A stretch of 64,000 bases of DNA from Clostridia bacterium (GCA_900767465.1 CAAGAW010000028.1:62001-126000), one strand, 5' to 3'. Shown: positions 8,087 through 16,350, counted from the stretch's first letter. Notes: generated from the letters alone by a model not told the origin. Numbers and translations are program-made.

Positions 8087-8542
8087 ATGAAGAAGGTCTT
8101 ATTCGTTTGTCTCGGAAATATTTGCCGCAGCCCTATGGCGGAATATCTGTTCAACGCCCGCAAAATAAGCGGGTTCCGCGCCGATTCCGCCGCCACGAGT
8201 TCGTGGGAAGAAGGCAATCCCGTACATATCGGAACGACAAAGATTCTTAACTCGCTCGGCATCGACTGTTCGGCGAAACGCGCCCGCAAAATCACGCGCG
8301 CCGATTACGATAACTACGACTATATTATAGGAATGGACGAGCAGAACCGCCGCGATCTCGTATCCTTTTTCGGCGGCGACCCAAAAAAGAAAATCAGCCT
8401 GTTGCTCGACTACACGGGTTCGCCGCGCGACGTCGCCGACCCGTGGTACACCGGCGATTTCGAAACTACGTACAAGGATATAAACGCGGGAATCGACGCG
8501 TTTTTAAGCAAGGAAAACGGAAAACCGAATGGAACGCGCTAA
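8087..8542 (+). CDS. low-molecular-weight protein-tyrosine-phosphatase family protein
   Basis: A 151-residue cytosolic phosphatase of the LMW-PTP family. The catalytic P-loop VCLGNICRSPMAE (CX5RS, residues 8-16) lies at the N terminus, and the general-acid aspartate is in VADPWYTGDF near residue 120. Such enzymes remove phosphate from protein tyrosine or arginine in Bacillota. The start is taken at MKKVLFVCLGN because the fold begins there. The ATG lies 6 bp past a TATAAT box, so the message appears leaderless; a further ATG upstream overlaps the -10 region and is excluded. The gene overlaps tilS by 14 bp and leads a phosphatase-tilS-hpt-trmN6-rsmI operon. The physiological substrate is unknown. 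Confidence 0.88.
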   Translation: MKKVLFVCLGNICRSPMAEYLFNARKISGFRADSAATSSWEEGNPVHIGTTKILNSLGIDCSAKRARKITRADYDNYDYIIGMDEQNRRDLVSFFGGDPKKKISLLLDYTGSPRDVADPWYTGDFETTYKDINAGIDAFLSKENGKPNGTR

Positions 8543-9848
8543 GGAAATAATCGGAAAATATTGTAACGGTCTGCGCGTAGGCGTTGCCGTTTCGGGCGGA
8601 GCGGACTCGATGTGTCTGCTTCGGCTTTTTTGCGACGTTCTGCCGAAAAAAGATATCACCGTCCTCAACGTCGAACACGGCATCCGCGGCGAAAATTCGG
8701 TTAGTGACAGCAAGTTCGTCGAGTCGGAAGCGAAAAGACTCGGAGTAAAATTCATCGGAATATCTGCCGACGTTCCCGCCCTTTCGCAAAAGAGCGGCAA
8801 AAGCGAGGAAACGGAAGCGCGACTCGTCCGCAAAAACTTCTTTTCGTCCGTACTTGACCGGGGCGAAGTCGATATAATCGCAACCGCGCACCACGCCGAC
8901 GACAACGTCGAAACCGTGCTTATGCACCTTTTCCGCGGCTCGGGGATAGGCGGACTTATCGGAATGACCGAGTATTCGGATCGTATCGTCCGTCCGCTGA
9001 TACACGCGACGAGAGCGCAAATCGAGGCGTTCGTGCGCGAAAACGCCGTATCGTTCGTCACCGACGAAACCAACCTCGACGACGGATATACCCGCAACTT
9101 TCTGCGGCTCAAAGTTATCCCGCTTATCAACGAAAAATACAACCTTATCGCCGCAACGGAAACAATCTCGAAATGCGCCGCGGCGGACGAATCGTTTATC
9201 CGCTCGCGTATGGACCAAACGCTTATAGAGGTAAAAGACGGCGAAGCGCGCATTAAACTCGAAGCGTTTTCTCTGCCGTCCGCGCTTTCCCGCCGCTACG
9301 TTACGGAAGCGGCGAAATCGATCGGCAAAACGTCCGATCTTACTTTCGCTCATATCGAATCGGTCGAAAAACTCGCTCGCGGCGAAAACGGCAAGCGCGC
9401 AGAACTCGGCGGCGGGTTTAACGCGATACGCGAATACGACTGCATAACGCTTTATTACGGCGATCGCGACGAAGTAAAAGCGGAAACTGAAGACGAAATT
9501 CCGTTTGCGGTCGGACTTACTCCGTTCGGTAGCGGATATCTTTCCGTCTTTGCGACCGACCTCAAACCGACTCGCGGCAAACTTATCGCGGACGCGGACA
9601 AAATCCCCGACGGCGCGGTTGTCCGCACGAGAAAAGCGGGCGACAGATTCCGTCCGTTCGGTTCGGGCGAAAAAAAACTCAAAGAATATTTCATAGACCG
9701 AAAAATTCCGCTCAGAAATCGCGACAAAATTCCTCTTTTGTGTTATAATGATAGGGTACTTGCCGTTTTCGGAGTCGAAATATCGGACGATATTCGCGTA
9801 ACGGCGGACACAATCAATAAAATCGAACTTATTTTTACGGAGGATTAA
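8529..9848 (+). CDS. tilS: tRNA(Ile)-lysidine synthase
   Basis: A 439-residue TilS, which attaches lysine to C34 of the CAU-anticodon tRNA-Ile so that it reads AUA. The PP-loop VAVSGGADSMCLLRLF lies at residues 18-33. HHADDNVETVLMHLFRGSG and TRNFLRLKVIPLI follow, as in all TilS. The C-terminal domain with RKAGDRFRPFG and KKLKEYFIDRKIP is complete. Length matches the Bacillus form. It overlaps the phosphatase gene by 14 bp and is followed after 2 bp by hpt, the same tilS-hpt pairing known from Bacillus near its replication origin. Confidence 0.95.
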   Translation: MERAKEIIGKYCNGLRVGVAVSGGADSMCLLRLFCDVLPKKDITVLNVEHGIRGENSVSDSKFVESEAKRLGVKFIGISADVPALSQKSGKSEETEARLVRKNFFSSVLDRGEVDIIATAHHADDNVETVLMHLFRGSGIGGLIGMTEYSDRIVRPLIHATRAQIEAFVRENAVSFVTDETNLDDGYTRNFLRLKVIPLINEKYNLIAATETISKCAAADESFIRSRMDQTLIEVKDGEARIKLEAFSLPSALSRRYVTEAAKSIGKTSDLTFAHIESVEKLARGENGKRAELGGGFNAIREYDCITLYYGDRDEVKAETEDEIPFAVGLTPFGSGYLSVFATDLKPTRGKLIADADKIPDGAVVRTRKAGDRFRPFGSGEKKLKEYFIDRKIPLRNRDKIPLLCYNDRVLAVFGVEISDDIRVTADTINKIELIFTED

Positions 9849-9850
9849 CC

Positions 9851-10405
9851 ATGAAATTACCCAAATGCAACCTCGTTTATTCGCCGGAAGCGCTCGAAAA
9901 GCGAATCGCGGAACTCGGCGCGGAAATTACCGCTTCCTACACCGACGACAAGCCTATCGTTTGCGTGTGCGTTCTTCGCGGAGCGGTTATGTTCTACGTT
10001 GATCTTATGAAGCATATCGATTCCGACAAGGTCGTTTACGATTTCGTCACGCTCCAGAGTTACGAAAACTCGATGATCGTAGGCGGGAACATGCAGACTA
10101 CCGGCAAAATCAAACTTATTCAGGATATGCGCGAAAACGTTGCGGGCAAGCACGTTCTCGTAGTCGAGGATATCGTCGATTCGGGCAATACGGTTCATTA
10201 CCTCCGTGAATATTTCGAGGGTAAAGACGCGCTCGACGTCAAAATCGCCTGCCTTCTCGACAAACCCATGGCGCGCAAAGTCAAAGCGGAAGCCGATTAC
10301 GTCGCGTTTACGCTCGCTCGCCCTGCGTATATCATCGGTTACGGGCTGGACGACGATCAGTATTACCGCAACCTCAACGGCATTTACGAAGTAGTCACCG
10401 ACTGA
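9851..10405 (+). CDS. hpt: hypoxanthine(-guanine) phosphoribosyltransferase
   Basis: A 184-residue type I phosphoribosyltransferase that salvages hypoxanthine and guanine to IMP and GMP using PRPP. The PRPP-binding motif VLVVEDIVDSGNTVHYL is centred near residue 102. The N-terminal CVLRGAVMFYVDLM loop and the base-binding segment near YIIGYGLDDDQYYRNL are present. Length and sequence fit Hpt of Bacillota. The ribosome site CGGAGGA sits in the last codons of tilS, so the two are coupled. The stop codon overlaps the next ATG by one base (TGATG). FtsH, which often follows hpt in Bacillota, is not here. Confidence 0.94.
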   Translation: MKLPKCNLVYSPEALEKRIAELGAEITASYTDDKPIVCVCVLRGAVMFYVDLMKHIDSDKVVYDFVTLQSYENSMIVGGNMQTTGKIKLIQDMRENVAGKHVLVVEDIVDSGNTVHYLREYFEGKDALDVKIACLLDKPMARKVKAEADYVAFTLARPAYIIGYGLDDDQYYRNLNGIYEVVTD

Positions 10406-11097
10406 TGGATCTCGTAAAGCCGAACGAACGGGTGGACGATCTTCTTGTCAACGGACTTAAAATCATTCAGAATCCGTCCTCTTTCAGATTCGGTTGCGAC
10501 GCGGTCGAACTTGCTAACTTTGTTACCGGCGGAGTAAGAGACAAAGCGGTCGATCTCGGCAGCGGGTCGGGGATAATAACGATACTGCTTGCCGGCAAAA
10601 AGAAAATCCCGTGTATCGGCGTGGAAATCCAGCCCGAAATGGCGGATATGTCGCGCCGCAGTATCGAACTCAACGGACTTTCCGATTCGGCAAGCGTAAT
10701 ATGCTCGCCTATGCAGAAGGTTACTGCGCAAATCGGCAGGGAAAGCGCAAGCATCGTCGTGTGCAACCCGCCTTACCGACGCGCGGGATCGGGAGAAAAA
10801 CAACTTTCCGAGTCGGTTGCGCTCGCCCGTCACGAAATCGCCGTTACGCTTCGCGAAGTCGTGGAAACGGCAAACGCGCTGCTCAAAAACGGCGGCAGTT
10901 TCTACCTCGTTCATCAGACCGAACGGCTCGCCGAAGTTATCTCGGAGTGTTCGGGCGCGGGTCTCGAACCGAAAGTTTTACAGATTTTAACGCCGGCAGA
11001 GGGCAAAAAACCGCATTTGTTTTTGCTGAAATGTAAAAAAGGCGGCTCGGTCGGACTCGAAATTCTGCCCGAGCGGGTAATAGACACGGTGGTGTAG
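10405..11097 (+). CDS. tRNA1(Val) (adenine37-N6)-methyltransferase-like protein (YabB/TrmN6 family)
   Basis: A 230-residue class I SAM-dependent methyltransferase. Residues 29-33 are FRFGCDAVEL, followed by the SAM-binding motif AVDLGSGSGIITILLAGKK and the N6-adenine signature VVCNPPYRRAG. This is the YabB/TrmN6 family, which methylates adenine 37 of tRNA-Val in Escherichia coli. Translation is coupled to hpt by a one-base overlap and to rsmI by a one-base gap. The yabB-rsmI order also occurs in B. subtilis (yabB-yazA-yabC), which supports the call. The exact tRNA target in this organism is inferred. Confidence 0.85.
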   Translation: MDLVKPNERVDDLLVNGLKIIQNPSSFRFGCDAVELANFVTGGVRDKAVDLGSGSGIITILLAGKKKIPCIGVEIQPEMADMSRRSIELNGLSDSASVICSPMQKVTAQIGRESASIVVCNPPYRRAGSGEKQLSESVALARHEIAVTLREVVETANALLKNGGSFYLVHQTERLAEVISECSGAGLEPKVLQILTPAEGKKPHLFLLKCKKGGSVGLEILPERVIDTVV

Positions 11098-11098
11098 A

Positions 11099-11917
11099 AT
11101 GCTTTATATAGTAGCGACCCCGATAGGGAATTTAGGCGAAATCACGTATCGCGCCGTGGAAGTTCTGCGCGAAGTCGACGCCGTTTTGTGCGAGGACACC
11201 CGGCGAACGGCTGTTCTTCTCAATCGCTACGACATCAAAAAACCGCTTGTTTCCTACCAGAAGTTCAACGAGCGATCCAAATGCGAAGAGGTGATCTCGC
11301 GGCTCGAGGCGGGCGAAAACCTTGCGCTCGTGTCCGACGCGGGTATGCCCGTCGTGTCCGACCCCGGCAGCGTGCTTATCCGCGAACTCATTGCAAAAGG
11401 AATCGAATATACGGTAGTCAGCGGACCTTGCGCGCTTATAAACGCGGTGGTACTCAGCGGACTCGACGCGACGGCGTTCTGCATGGCGGGGTTCCTGCCC
11501 GAAAAGAAATCGGATCGGGTCAGCCACGCCGAGAGATTTAAAGATTTTACGGGTACGGTTATTTTTTACAGCGCGCCGCACGACGTAAAAAAAGACCTCG
11601 GATTTCTTTATTCGGTTTTCGGCGATCGCGAAGTCGCGCTCGTACGCGAAATCAGCAAGATTCACGAAGAGGTAATACGCGGCAGGCTGGGAGATATGCC
11701 GGAGTTTACCGAACGCGGCGAATTCGTCGTTTGTATCGAAGGAGCAAAAGAGACCCGGACCGATTTTGCCGACCTCCCGCTCCCCGAACACGTCGAAAAG
11801 TACATCGCCGAGGGACTTAGCAAAAAAGACGCGGTAAAGCGAGTTGCCGACGACCGCAAAATTCCCAAATCGCAATGTTACAACGAATACGAAAAACACC
11901 TTCGCGATAATCGCTGA
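11099..11917 (+). CDS. rsmI: 16S rRNA (cytidine1402-2'-O)-methyltransferase
   Basis: A 272-residue tetrapyrrole-methylase-fold enzyme that 2'-O-methylates C1402 of 16S rRNA in the decoding centre. Signature segments are LYIVATPIGNLGEITYRAVE at the start, VDAVLCEDTRRTAVLLNRY, LVSDAGMPVVSDPGSVLIRE, the VVSGPCALINAVVLSGL loop (usually GPSA; C replaces S), and FCMAGFLPEKKSDR. Length is typical (270-290). It starts one base after the trmN6-like stop codon and ends the operon that begins at 8087. The 291-bp gap that follows holds a dispersed repeat and the structured dnaA leader. Confidence 0.94.
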   Translation: MLYIVATPIGNLGEITYRAVEVLREVDAVLCEDTRRTAVLLNRYDIKKPLVSYQKFNERSKCEEVISRLEAGENLALVSDAGMPVVSDPGSVLIRELIAKGIEYTVVSGPCALINAVVLSGLDATAFCMAGFLPEKKSDRVSHAERFKDFTGTVIFYSAPHDVKKDLGFLYSVFGDREVALVREISKIHEEVIRGRLGDMPEFTERGEFVVCIEGAKETRTDFADLPLPEHVEKYIAEGLSKKDAVKRVADDRKIPKSQCYNEYEKHLRDNR

Positions 11918-11971
11918 TTATTTCCTTGAAACGATCGGAACAACGTAACAAAACAAACAGTTTGCCGCGAT

Positions 11972-12012
11972 ATCATTCAGGGGTGTTAGCCGTGAAATCC
12001 CCCGCGGGATAA
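11972..12012 (+). repeat. dispersed intergenic repeat, ATTCAGGGGYGTTAG type
   Basis: CATTCAGGGGTGTTAGCCGT followed by GAAATCCCCC. It shares its core with units at 20888 and, inverted, at 16480-16520. Confidence 0.7.
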
Positions 12013-12075
12013 GTTCGATCAGTCGCAACGGTTGCGCCCGGTCGGACAAAAAATTACAAAAAAACGAAAAAGCGA

Positions 12076-12203
12076 GGAGAGTGAGATAGGTGCGATTTTT
12101 GGCAACAGGCGCGAACGAAAACGTGAGCATACTTTCTGTATGTGACCGTTTGAGTGAGCGCACGTAGCCAAAAGGCGTGCTTATATCGCTCTCCGTGAGG
12201 AGA
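12076..12203 (+). promoter_or_regulatory. structured dnaA leader that can hide or expose the ribosome site
   Basis: GGAGAGTGAGATA (12076-12088) pairs with TATATCGCTCTCC (12182-12194) over 13 positions with one mismatch. Inside, TTTTGGC pairs with GCCAAAA, GCGC with GCGC, AAACG with CGTTT and CATAC with GTATG, giving one long hairpin that ends just before the dnaA ribosome site. The 3' arm can instead form TCTCC-GTGA-GGAGA (12190-12203), a GNRA-capped hairpin that masks the Shine-Dalgarno. The two folds cannot coexist. No ligand or protein is known; function is inferred from pairing alone. Confidence 0.6.
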
Positions 12204-12208
12204 ACGCC

Positions 12209-13576
12209 ATGAATTTAGCCAAAAGTATGTGGGCGGAAATGTTGCCGGTTATCGAGCCGGAAGTTTCGACCATAACGTTCGATCTTTGGATCAAACCGTT
12301 AGAACCCGTTGACGTGGACGAGAACAAACTCGTCCTGCTTGCGCCTACCGAACTTTGTCGCGACAATATCAATCGTTCGCTTCGACCCGTCATAAACCGC
12401 GTTCTTTCGACGGTGAACCCGCTTTTTACCGACGTTGACATACTTATTCCCGACGAAATGAAACACTCGGAAATCGAAGAGGAAGAAACGGAAGAGGAGG
12501 ACGCCGTCGTCGAGCCGGATTCGCCCGCTCCGCAAATGGACGCAACCGTTCTTAATCATCGATACACCTTTGATAATTTCGTCGTGGGCGAATGTAACAA
12601 GTTTGCCGTAGCCGCCGCCAGAGCGGTCGCCGAAAAACCGGGCGAGCAATACAACCCGCTGTTTATTTACGGCGGCGCGGGACTGGGTAAAACGCATATT
12701 ATGCACGCGATCGGCAACTATATCCGAAAACACGACCGTCACAAAAAAGTCCTTTACGTTTCCAGCGAAAAATTCGTCAACGATCTTATCGCGTCTATCC
12801 GAGCAAAGGGCGGCTCGACCGTCGACTTCCGCGAAAAATACCGCAGCGCGGACGTGCTTATGATCGACGATATTCAGTTTATTTCCAAAAAAGAAAGCAC
12901 GCAGATGGAAATGTTCCATACGTTCAACGATCTGTATCAGGCGAACAAACAGATAATTTTTGCCTCCGACCGTTCCCCCAAAGAGATTCCCGACCTCGAA
13001 GAGCGGCTTCGCACGCGCTTTGAGTGGGGACTTATTGCCGACGTTCAGCCGCCGGATCTCGAAACGCGTATCGCGATCCTTCAGAAGAAATCGCAAATCG
13101 AAAAGTATTACGTCCCCGAAGAAGTTCTCAATTATATGGCGCAGCGGATCGACAGCAACATCCGCGAAATGGAAAGCCTGCTCAATAAAGTCATACTCCT
13201 TTCAAAACTCTACGACAAGCCGATTTCCGTCGAACTCGCCGCCGAAGCGTTCAAAGACTATGCTCCGAAAACCAAAGACGAAGCGATTACACCAGACGAC
13301 GTCATCGACGCGACTCTCAAACTCTACCCGGGACTTACCCGCGAAGAAATTCTCGGAAAAAAACGTGACAAAGACATCGTCGAGCCGCGTATGATCTGTA
13401 TCTATCTTATATCCGAACTTCTCCCGCTTCCGCTCACGTCCATCGGAGCCGTTATGGGCGGCAGAGATCATACCACCGTTATGCATTCCAAAAACAAAGT
13501 CGCCGGACTCATCGCCCGCGACGAACGGATCAAGGCGAAAGTGGAAGATATAAGGAATATGGTGTACAAAAAATAA
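12209..13576 (+). CDS. dnaA: chromosomal replication initiator protein DnaA
   Basis: A 455-residue DnaA with all four domains. Domain I is about 1-85 (MNLAKSMWAEMLPVIEPEVS). An acidic, low-complexity linker (EEEETEEEDAVVEPD) follows. Domain III is the AAA+ ATPase from YTFDNFVVGECNKFA, with Walker A GGAGLGKTH near residue 157, Walker B DVLMIDDIQFISKK and the arginine-finger/sensor region LEERLRTRFEWGL. Domain IV carries the DnaA-box signature MGGRDHTTVMHSKNKV. The ATG at 12209 follows GAGGAGAA, whose access is probably governed by the leader structure. dnaN does not follow, and no cluster of TTATCCACA boxes is visible on either side. The gene is followed by a large structured intergenic element. 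Confidence 0.97.
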   Translation: MNLAKSMWAEMLPVIEPEVSTITFDLWIKPLEPVDVDENKLVLLAPTELCRDNINRSLRPVINRVLSTVNPLFTDVDILIPDEMKHSEIEEEETEEEDAVVEPDSPAPQMDATVLNHRYTFDNFVVGECNKFAVAAARAVAEKPGEQYNPLFIYGGAGLGKTHIMHAIGNYIRKHDRHKKVLYVSSEKFVNDLIASIRAKGGSTVDFREKYRSADVLMIDDIQFISKKESTQMEMFHTFNDLYQANKQIIFASDRSPKEIPDLEERLRTRFEWGLIADVQPPDLETRIAILQKKSQIEKYYVPEEVLNYMAQRIDSNIREMESLLNKVILLSKLYDKPISVELAAEAFKDYAPKTKDEAITPDDVIDATLKLYPGLTREEILGKKRDKDIVEPRMICIYLISELLPLPLTSIGAVMGGRDHTTVMHSKNKVAGLIARDERIKAKVEDIRNMVYKK

Positions 13577-13589
13577 CTTTTGGCGGATT

Positions 13590-13850
13590 CTTTCCGCGCT
13601 CCGCTGTGTTAAACATCGGCAATCGGTGCTCGCCGTGCAGATAGCACTGTCTCACCCCGATTGCCTCGTTTGCCTTGCGGAGCATCGAAAATAATCTCGC
13701 CAAAATCAATGCGTTTTTTCGTCTGACGAAAAAAAATACGCTCGCAAAATTTTACTGACGCTTTTTGCGATTAAGTTCATAAAACGTCGGAATCCCGAAC
13801 TTCGCCGTACCGCAAGTACTGCCTCGTCCGGGATTTCTTGTTTTCTTTTC
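13590..13850 (+). repeat. structured intergenic element, copy A (twin of the one after guaB)
   Basis: It begins 14 bp after the dnaA stop codon. Part 1 is a long hairpin closed by CTCCGC (13599) and GCGGAG (13682), with GGCAATCGG/CCGATTGCC inside and a tip reading GCCGTGC-AGATA-GCACTGTC. Part 2 is a 10-bp inverted repeat TTTTTTCGTC/GACGAAAAAA separated by one base. Part 3 is a terminator-like hairpin AATCCCG...CGGGATT (13791-13836) with tip GCCGTACCGCAAGTACTGCC. All three parts recur in the same order at 33930-34232. Whether it is a terminator array, a non-coding RNA or a mobile element is open. Confidence 0.7.
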
Positions 13851-13896
13851 CTTCATCAGTCGTTGTGCGACAGATCCCCAAGGTGAAGCCTTAATC

Positions 13897-14040
13897 GTAC
13901 ACGTTGTCATTTCGAGCGTAGTCGAGAAATCCCCCCGTGGCAGAAACGAAACCACACGTACACGACTATCTCAAATACTTGCCCGCGGTGGCTCACCGCA
14001 CTTGCCCGCGCGGTCACCGTGTCTTGCCCGCAGCGGCTGA
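13897..14040 (+). repeat. dispersed intergenic repeat, long composite unit
   Basis: GTCATTTCGAGCGTAGTCGA-GAAATCCCCCC, then GAAACGAAACCACACGTACA, then CTCAAATACTTGCCCGCGGT with GGCTCACCGC and two further TTGCCCGC copies. With copy A of the structured element this fills the gap 13577-14110; no gene is evident there. Confidence 0.7.
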
Positions 14041-14055
14041 TAGCCTCGTTACAAC

Positions 14056-14090
14056 AAAAACCCCGTCGACCGGAACTGCGGACGACGGGG
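14056..14090 (-). terminator. Rho-independent terminator of glnN
   Basis: Minus strand CCCCGTCG...CGACGGGG (14090-14061) followed by TTTTTG, 20-55 bp beyond the glnN stop codon. Confidence 0.75.
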
Positions 14091-14110
14091 GGTGCGTAAT
14101 CTGAATTGAA

Positions 14111-16189
14111 TCAAACCGAGAAGAGGAGATCCGAGTAAGTGGGCATTTTCCACAATTCGCGCGGCGTAATCGTTTCGAGTTCGTCGCAACTCGCGCGGAG
14201 CGATTCCATTGCCGGCACGACTTTATTACGGTACGCTGCGGCGAGAGCGGAGGTGCCGACGGCTTTCTTTGCCTCGGCGGCCGCCTTTTCCAGTCTGTCC
14301 GTACCTGCGTAAATCGCGTCGGTAAGCGCGGCAACGCGCCTTAGAAGGTCGGTCTCGGTAGTTGCGCTCACGCCGCACGCAACCTTGTCTTTTACCACGT
14401 GCGAGAGTTTTGCGCTGAAATTTACGGCGGCGGACAGAACTTCGCGGCGTACCATTTCGAGCATGGTGTTTGCCTCGATACTTATCGTTTTCGCGTAATT
14501 ATCAAGCAGAATTTCCTTGCGCGCGGCGATTTCTTCGGCGGAATAAACCCCGTATTTCGTAAGCAAAGCCACGTTTTTCTCGTCGGTGTAGCGTTCGAGC
14601 GCGGCGGGCGTGTCGGTAATGTTCGACAGTCCGCGTTTTTTAGCCTCTTCCGTCCATTCTTCCGAATATCCGTTGCCGTTGAAAACGATACGACGGTGGG
14701 CAAGGTAGGTTTCGCGGATAAGTTTTTTTGCGTCCTCTTCGACGTTTTTGCTGTTTTCGAGCGCGGTTGCAAAGCGGTCGATCGTTTCGGCTACGGCTGT
14801 GTTGATCATTACGTTCGGGCAGGAAATATTCGTCGTCGATCCGAGCATACGGAACTCGAATTTATTGCCGGTAAAAGCAAACGGCGACGTGCGGTTGCGG
14901 TCGGCGGTGTCTTTCATAAATCCGGCAACGTTGCCCGCGCCGAGGTTCATTCTCATAGCCGTCCGACCTTTCGCGGGCCTGGAAGCGGCAATCGATTCGA
15001 GAATATCGGTGAGTTCGTCGCCGAGATACATCGAGATTATTGCGGGAGGTGCTTCGTTCCCGCCGAGACGGTGATCGTTGCCCGCGCTCGCTACCGAGAG
15101 CCTGAGCAGATCCTGATAGTCGTCGACCGCTGCGATGACGGCGGTAAGAATAAGCAAAAACAGCGTGTTTTCCTGCGGTTTTTTCCCGGGGTCGAGCAGG
15201 TTTTTGCCCTCGGCGGTGCAGAACGACCAGTTGTCGTGTTTGCCGCTTCCGTTCACGCCGTCGAACGGCTTTTCGTGAAGAAGGCACGCAAGCGAATGTT
15301 TGTCCGCGATCTTCTTCATAAGTTCCATCGTGAGCTGGTTGTGATCGGCGGCAACGTTTACGACGGTGAAAACGGGCGCGAGTTCGTGCTGAGCGGGAGC
15401 GACTTCGTTGTGTCTCGTTTTGGCAAGCACGCCGAGTTTCCACAACTCTTCGTCGAGTTCCGCCATAAACGAAATCACGCGCGGGCGGATCGAACCGTAA
15501 TAGTGATCTTCGAGTTCCTGACCTTTGGGCGAGCGCGCTCCTATCAGCGTGCGCCCCGTAAAGATAAGGTCCTTGCGTTTAAGGTACAGATCCTTATCCA
15601 CGAGGAAGTATTCCTGTTCGGGGCCGACCGTAACGGTAACGTCGCTCGTCTCGATTCCGAACGCTTTAAGCAATCTTTTCGTTTGTTCGCCGAGGACGCG
15701 GGTAGAACGGATAAGCGGCGTTTTTTTGTCGAGAACCTGTCCCGAATACGAGCAGAACATCGTCGGGATGCATAAGCACCCGTCTTTGATAAACGCGTAC
15801 GAAGTCGGATCCCACACTGTGTAGCCGCGCGCCTCGAAAGTCGAGCGCAGCCCGCCGTTGGGGAACGAGGACGCGTCGCCTTCGCCTTTAATCAGTTCCT
15901 TGCCCGAAAACTTCATAATGACGGTACCTTTTTCGGGCGAAATGAAACTGTCGTGTTTCTCGGCGGTGATTCCCGTCATCGGCTGGAACCAGTGAGTGAA
16001 GTGAGTCGCGCCTTTCTCGATTGCCCATTCCTTCATTTCGCTTGCGATAACGTTTGCGATTTCGGGCGTAAGAGGATTGCCTTCGTCGGTAAGTTTACGG
16101 AACGCCTCGTACGTTTCTTTCGGAAGCCGGTCGCGCATTACGTTGTCGCCGAACGCGAGCGAACCGAAAATTTCGGGTACGTTAATCAT
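14111..16189 (-). CDS. glnN: type III glutamine synthetase
   Basis: A 692-residue GSIII, which makes glutamine from glutamate, ammonia and ATP as a large dodecamer. GSIII-specific features are its length and motifs: GATHFTHWFQPMTG, EKHDSFISPEKGTVIMKFSG, TVGPEQEYFLVDKDLYLKRK (metal-binding glutamates), KTRHNEVAPAQHELAPVFT, and VNGSGKHDNWSFCT with the ATP-site residues. The start is the ATG at 16189, 10 nt after AAGGAG. A GTG 21 bp upstream lies across that ribosome site and is rejected. A TTGACT-17-TATAAT promoter at 16350-16322 would give a ~125-nt leader. A terminator follows. The gene converges on dnaA. Confidence 0.95.
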   Translation of the reverse strand: MINVPEIFGSLAFGDNVMRDRLPKETYEAFRKLTDEGNPLTPEIANVIASEMKEWAIEKGATHFTHWFQPMTGITAEKHDSFISPEKGTVIMKFSGKELIKGEGDASSFPNGGLRSTFEARGYTVWDPTSYAFIKDGCLCIPTMFCSYSGQVLDKKTPLIRSTRVLGEQTKRLLKAFGIETSDVTVTVGPEQEYFLVDKDLYLKRKDLIFTGRTLIGARSPKGQELEDHYYGSIRPRVISFMAELDEELWKLGVLAKTRHNEVAPAQHELAPVFTVVNVAADHNQLTMELMKKIADKHSLACLLHEKPFDGVNGSGKHDNWSFCTAEGKNLLDPGKKPQENTLFLLILTAVIAAVDDYQDLLRLSVASAGNDHRLGGNEAPPAIISMYLGDELTDILESIAASRPAKGRTAMRMNLGAGNVAGFMKDTADRNRTSPFAFTGNKFEFRMLGSTTNISCPNVMINTAVAETIDRFATALENSKNVEEDAKKLIRETYLAHRRIVFNGNGYSEEWTEEAKKRGLSNITDTPAALERYTDEKNVALLTKYGVYSAEEIAARKEILLDNYAKTISIEANTMLEMVRREVLSAAVNFSAKLSHVVKDKVACGVSATTETDLLRRVAALTDAIYAGTDRLEKAAAEAKKAVGTSALAAAYRNKVVPAMESLRASCDELETITPRELWKMPTYSDLLFSV

Positions 16190-16321
16190 TGTATCGTTGC
16201 TCCTTGTCACGAAAAGTTTATACCGTTATAGAGTTTTTGCGACGTCGTTGCCGCTATCGTGGTTGTTGCAGGGGTCGCCTCGACCGGCAAAACCTCGACT
16301 TTATTATCGATTTATTCATAC

Positions 16322-16350
16322 ATTATACACCGATTCGCCGAAAAAGTCAA
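16322..16350 (-). promoter_or_regulatory. sigma-A promoter of glnN
   Basis: Minus strand TTGACT (16350-16345), 17-bp spacer, TATAAT (16327-16322), about 133 bp before the glnN ATG. Confidence 0.75.

Noticed and set aside
11918..12208. Replication origin upstream of dnaA
   Set aside because: No TTATCCACA-type boxes or AT-rich unwinding region could be found there or in 13577-14110, and dnaN is absent. The region is better explained by a repeat and a structured leader.
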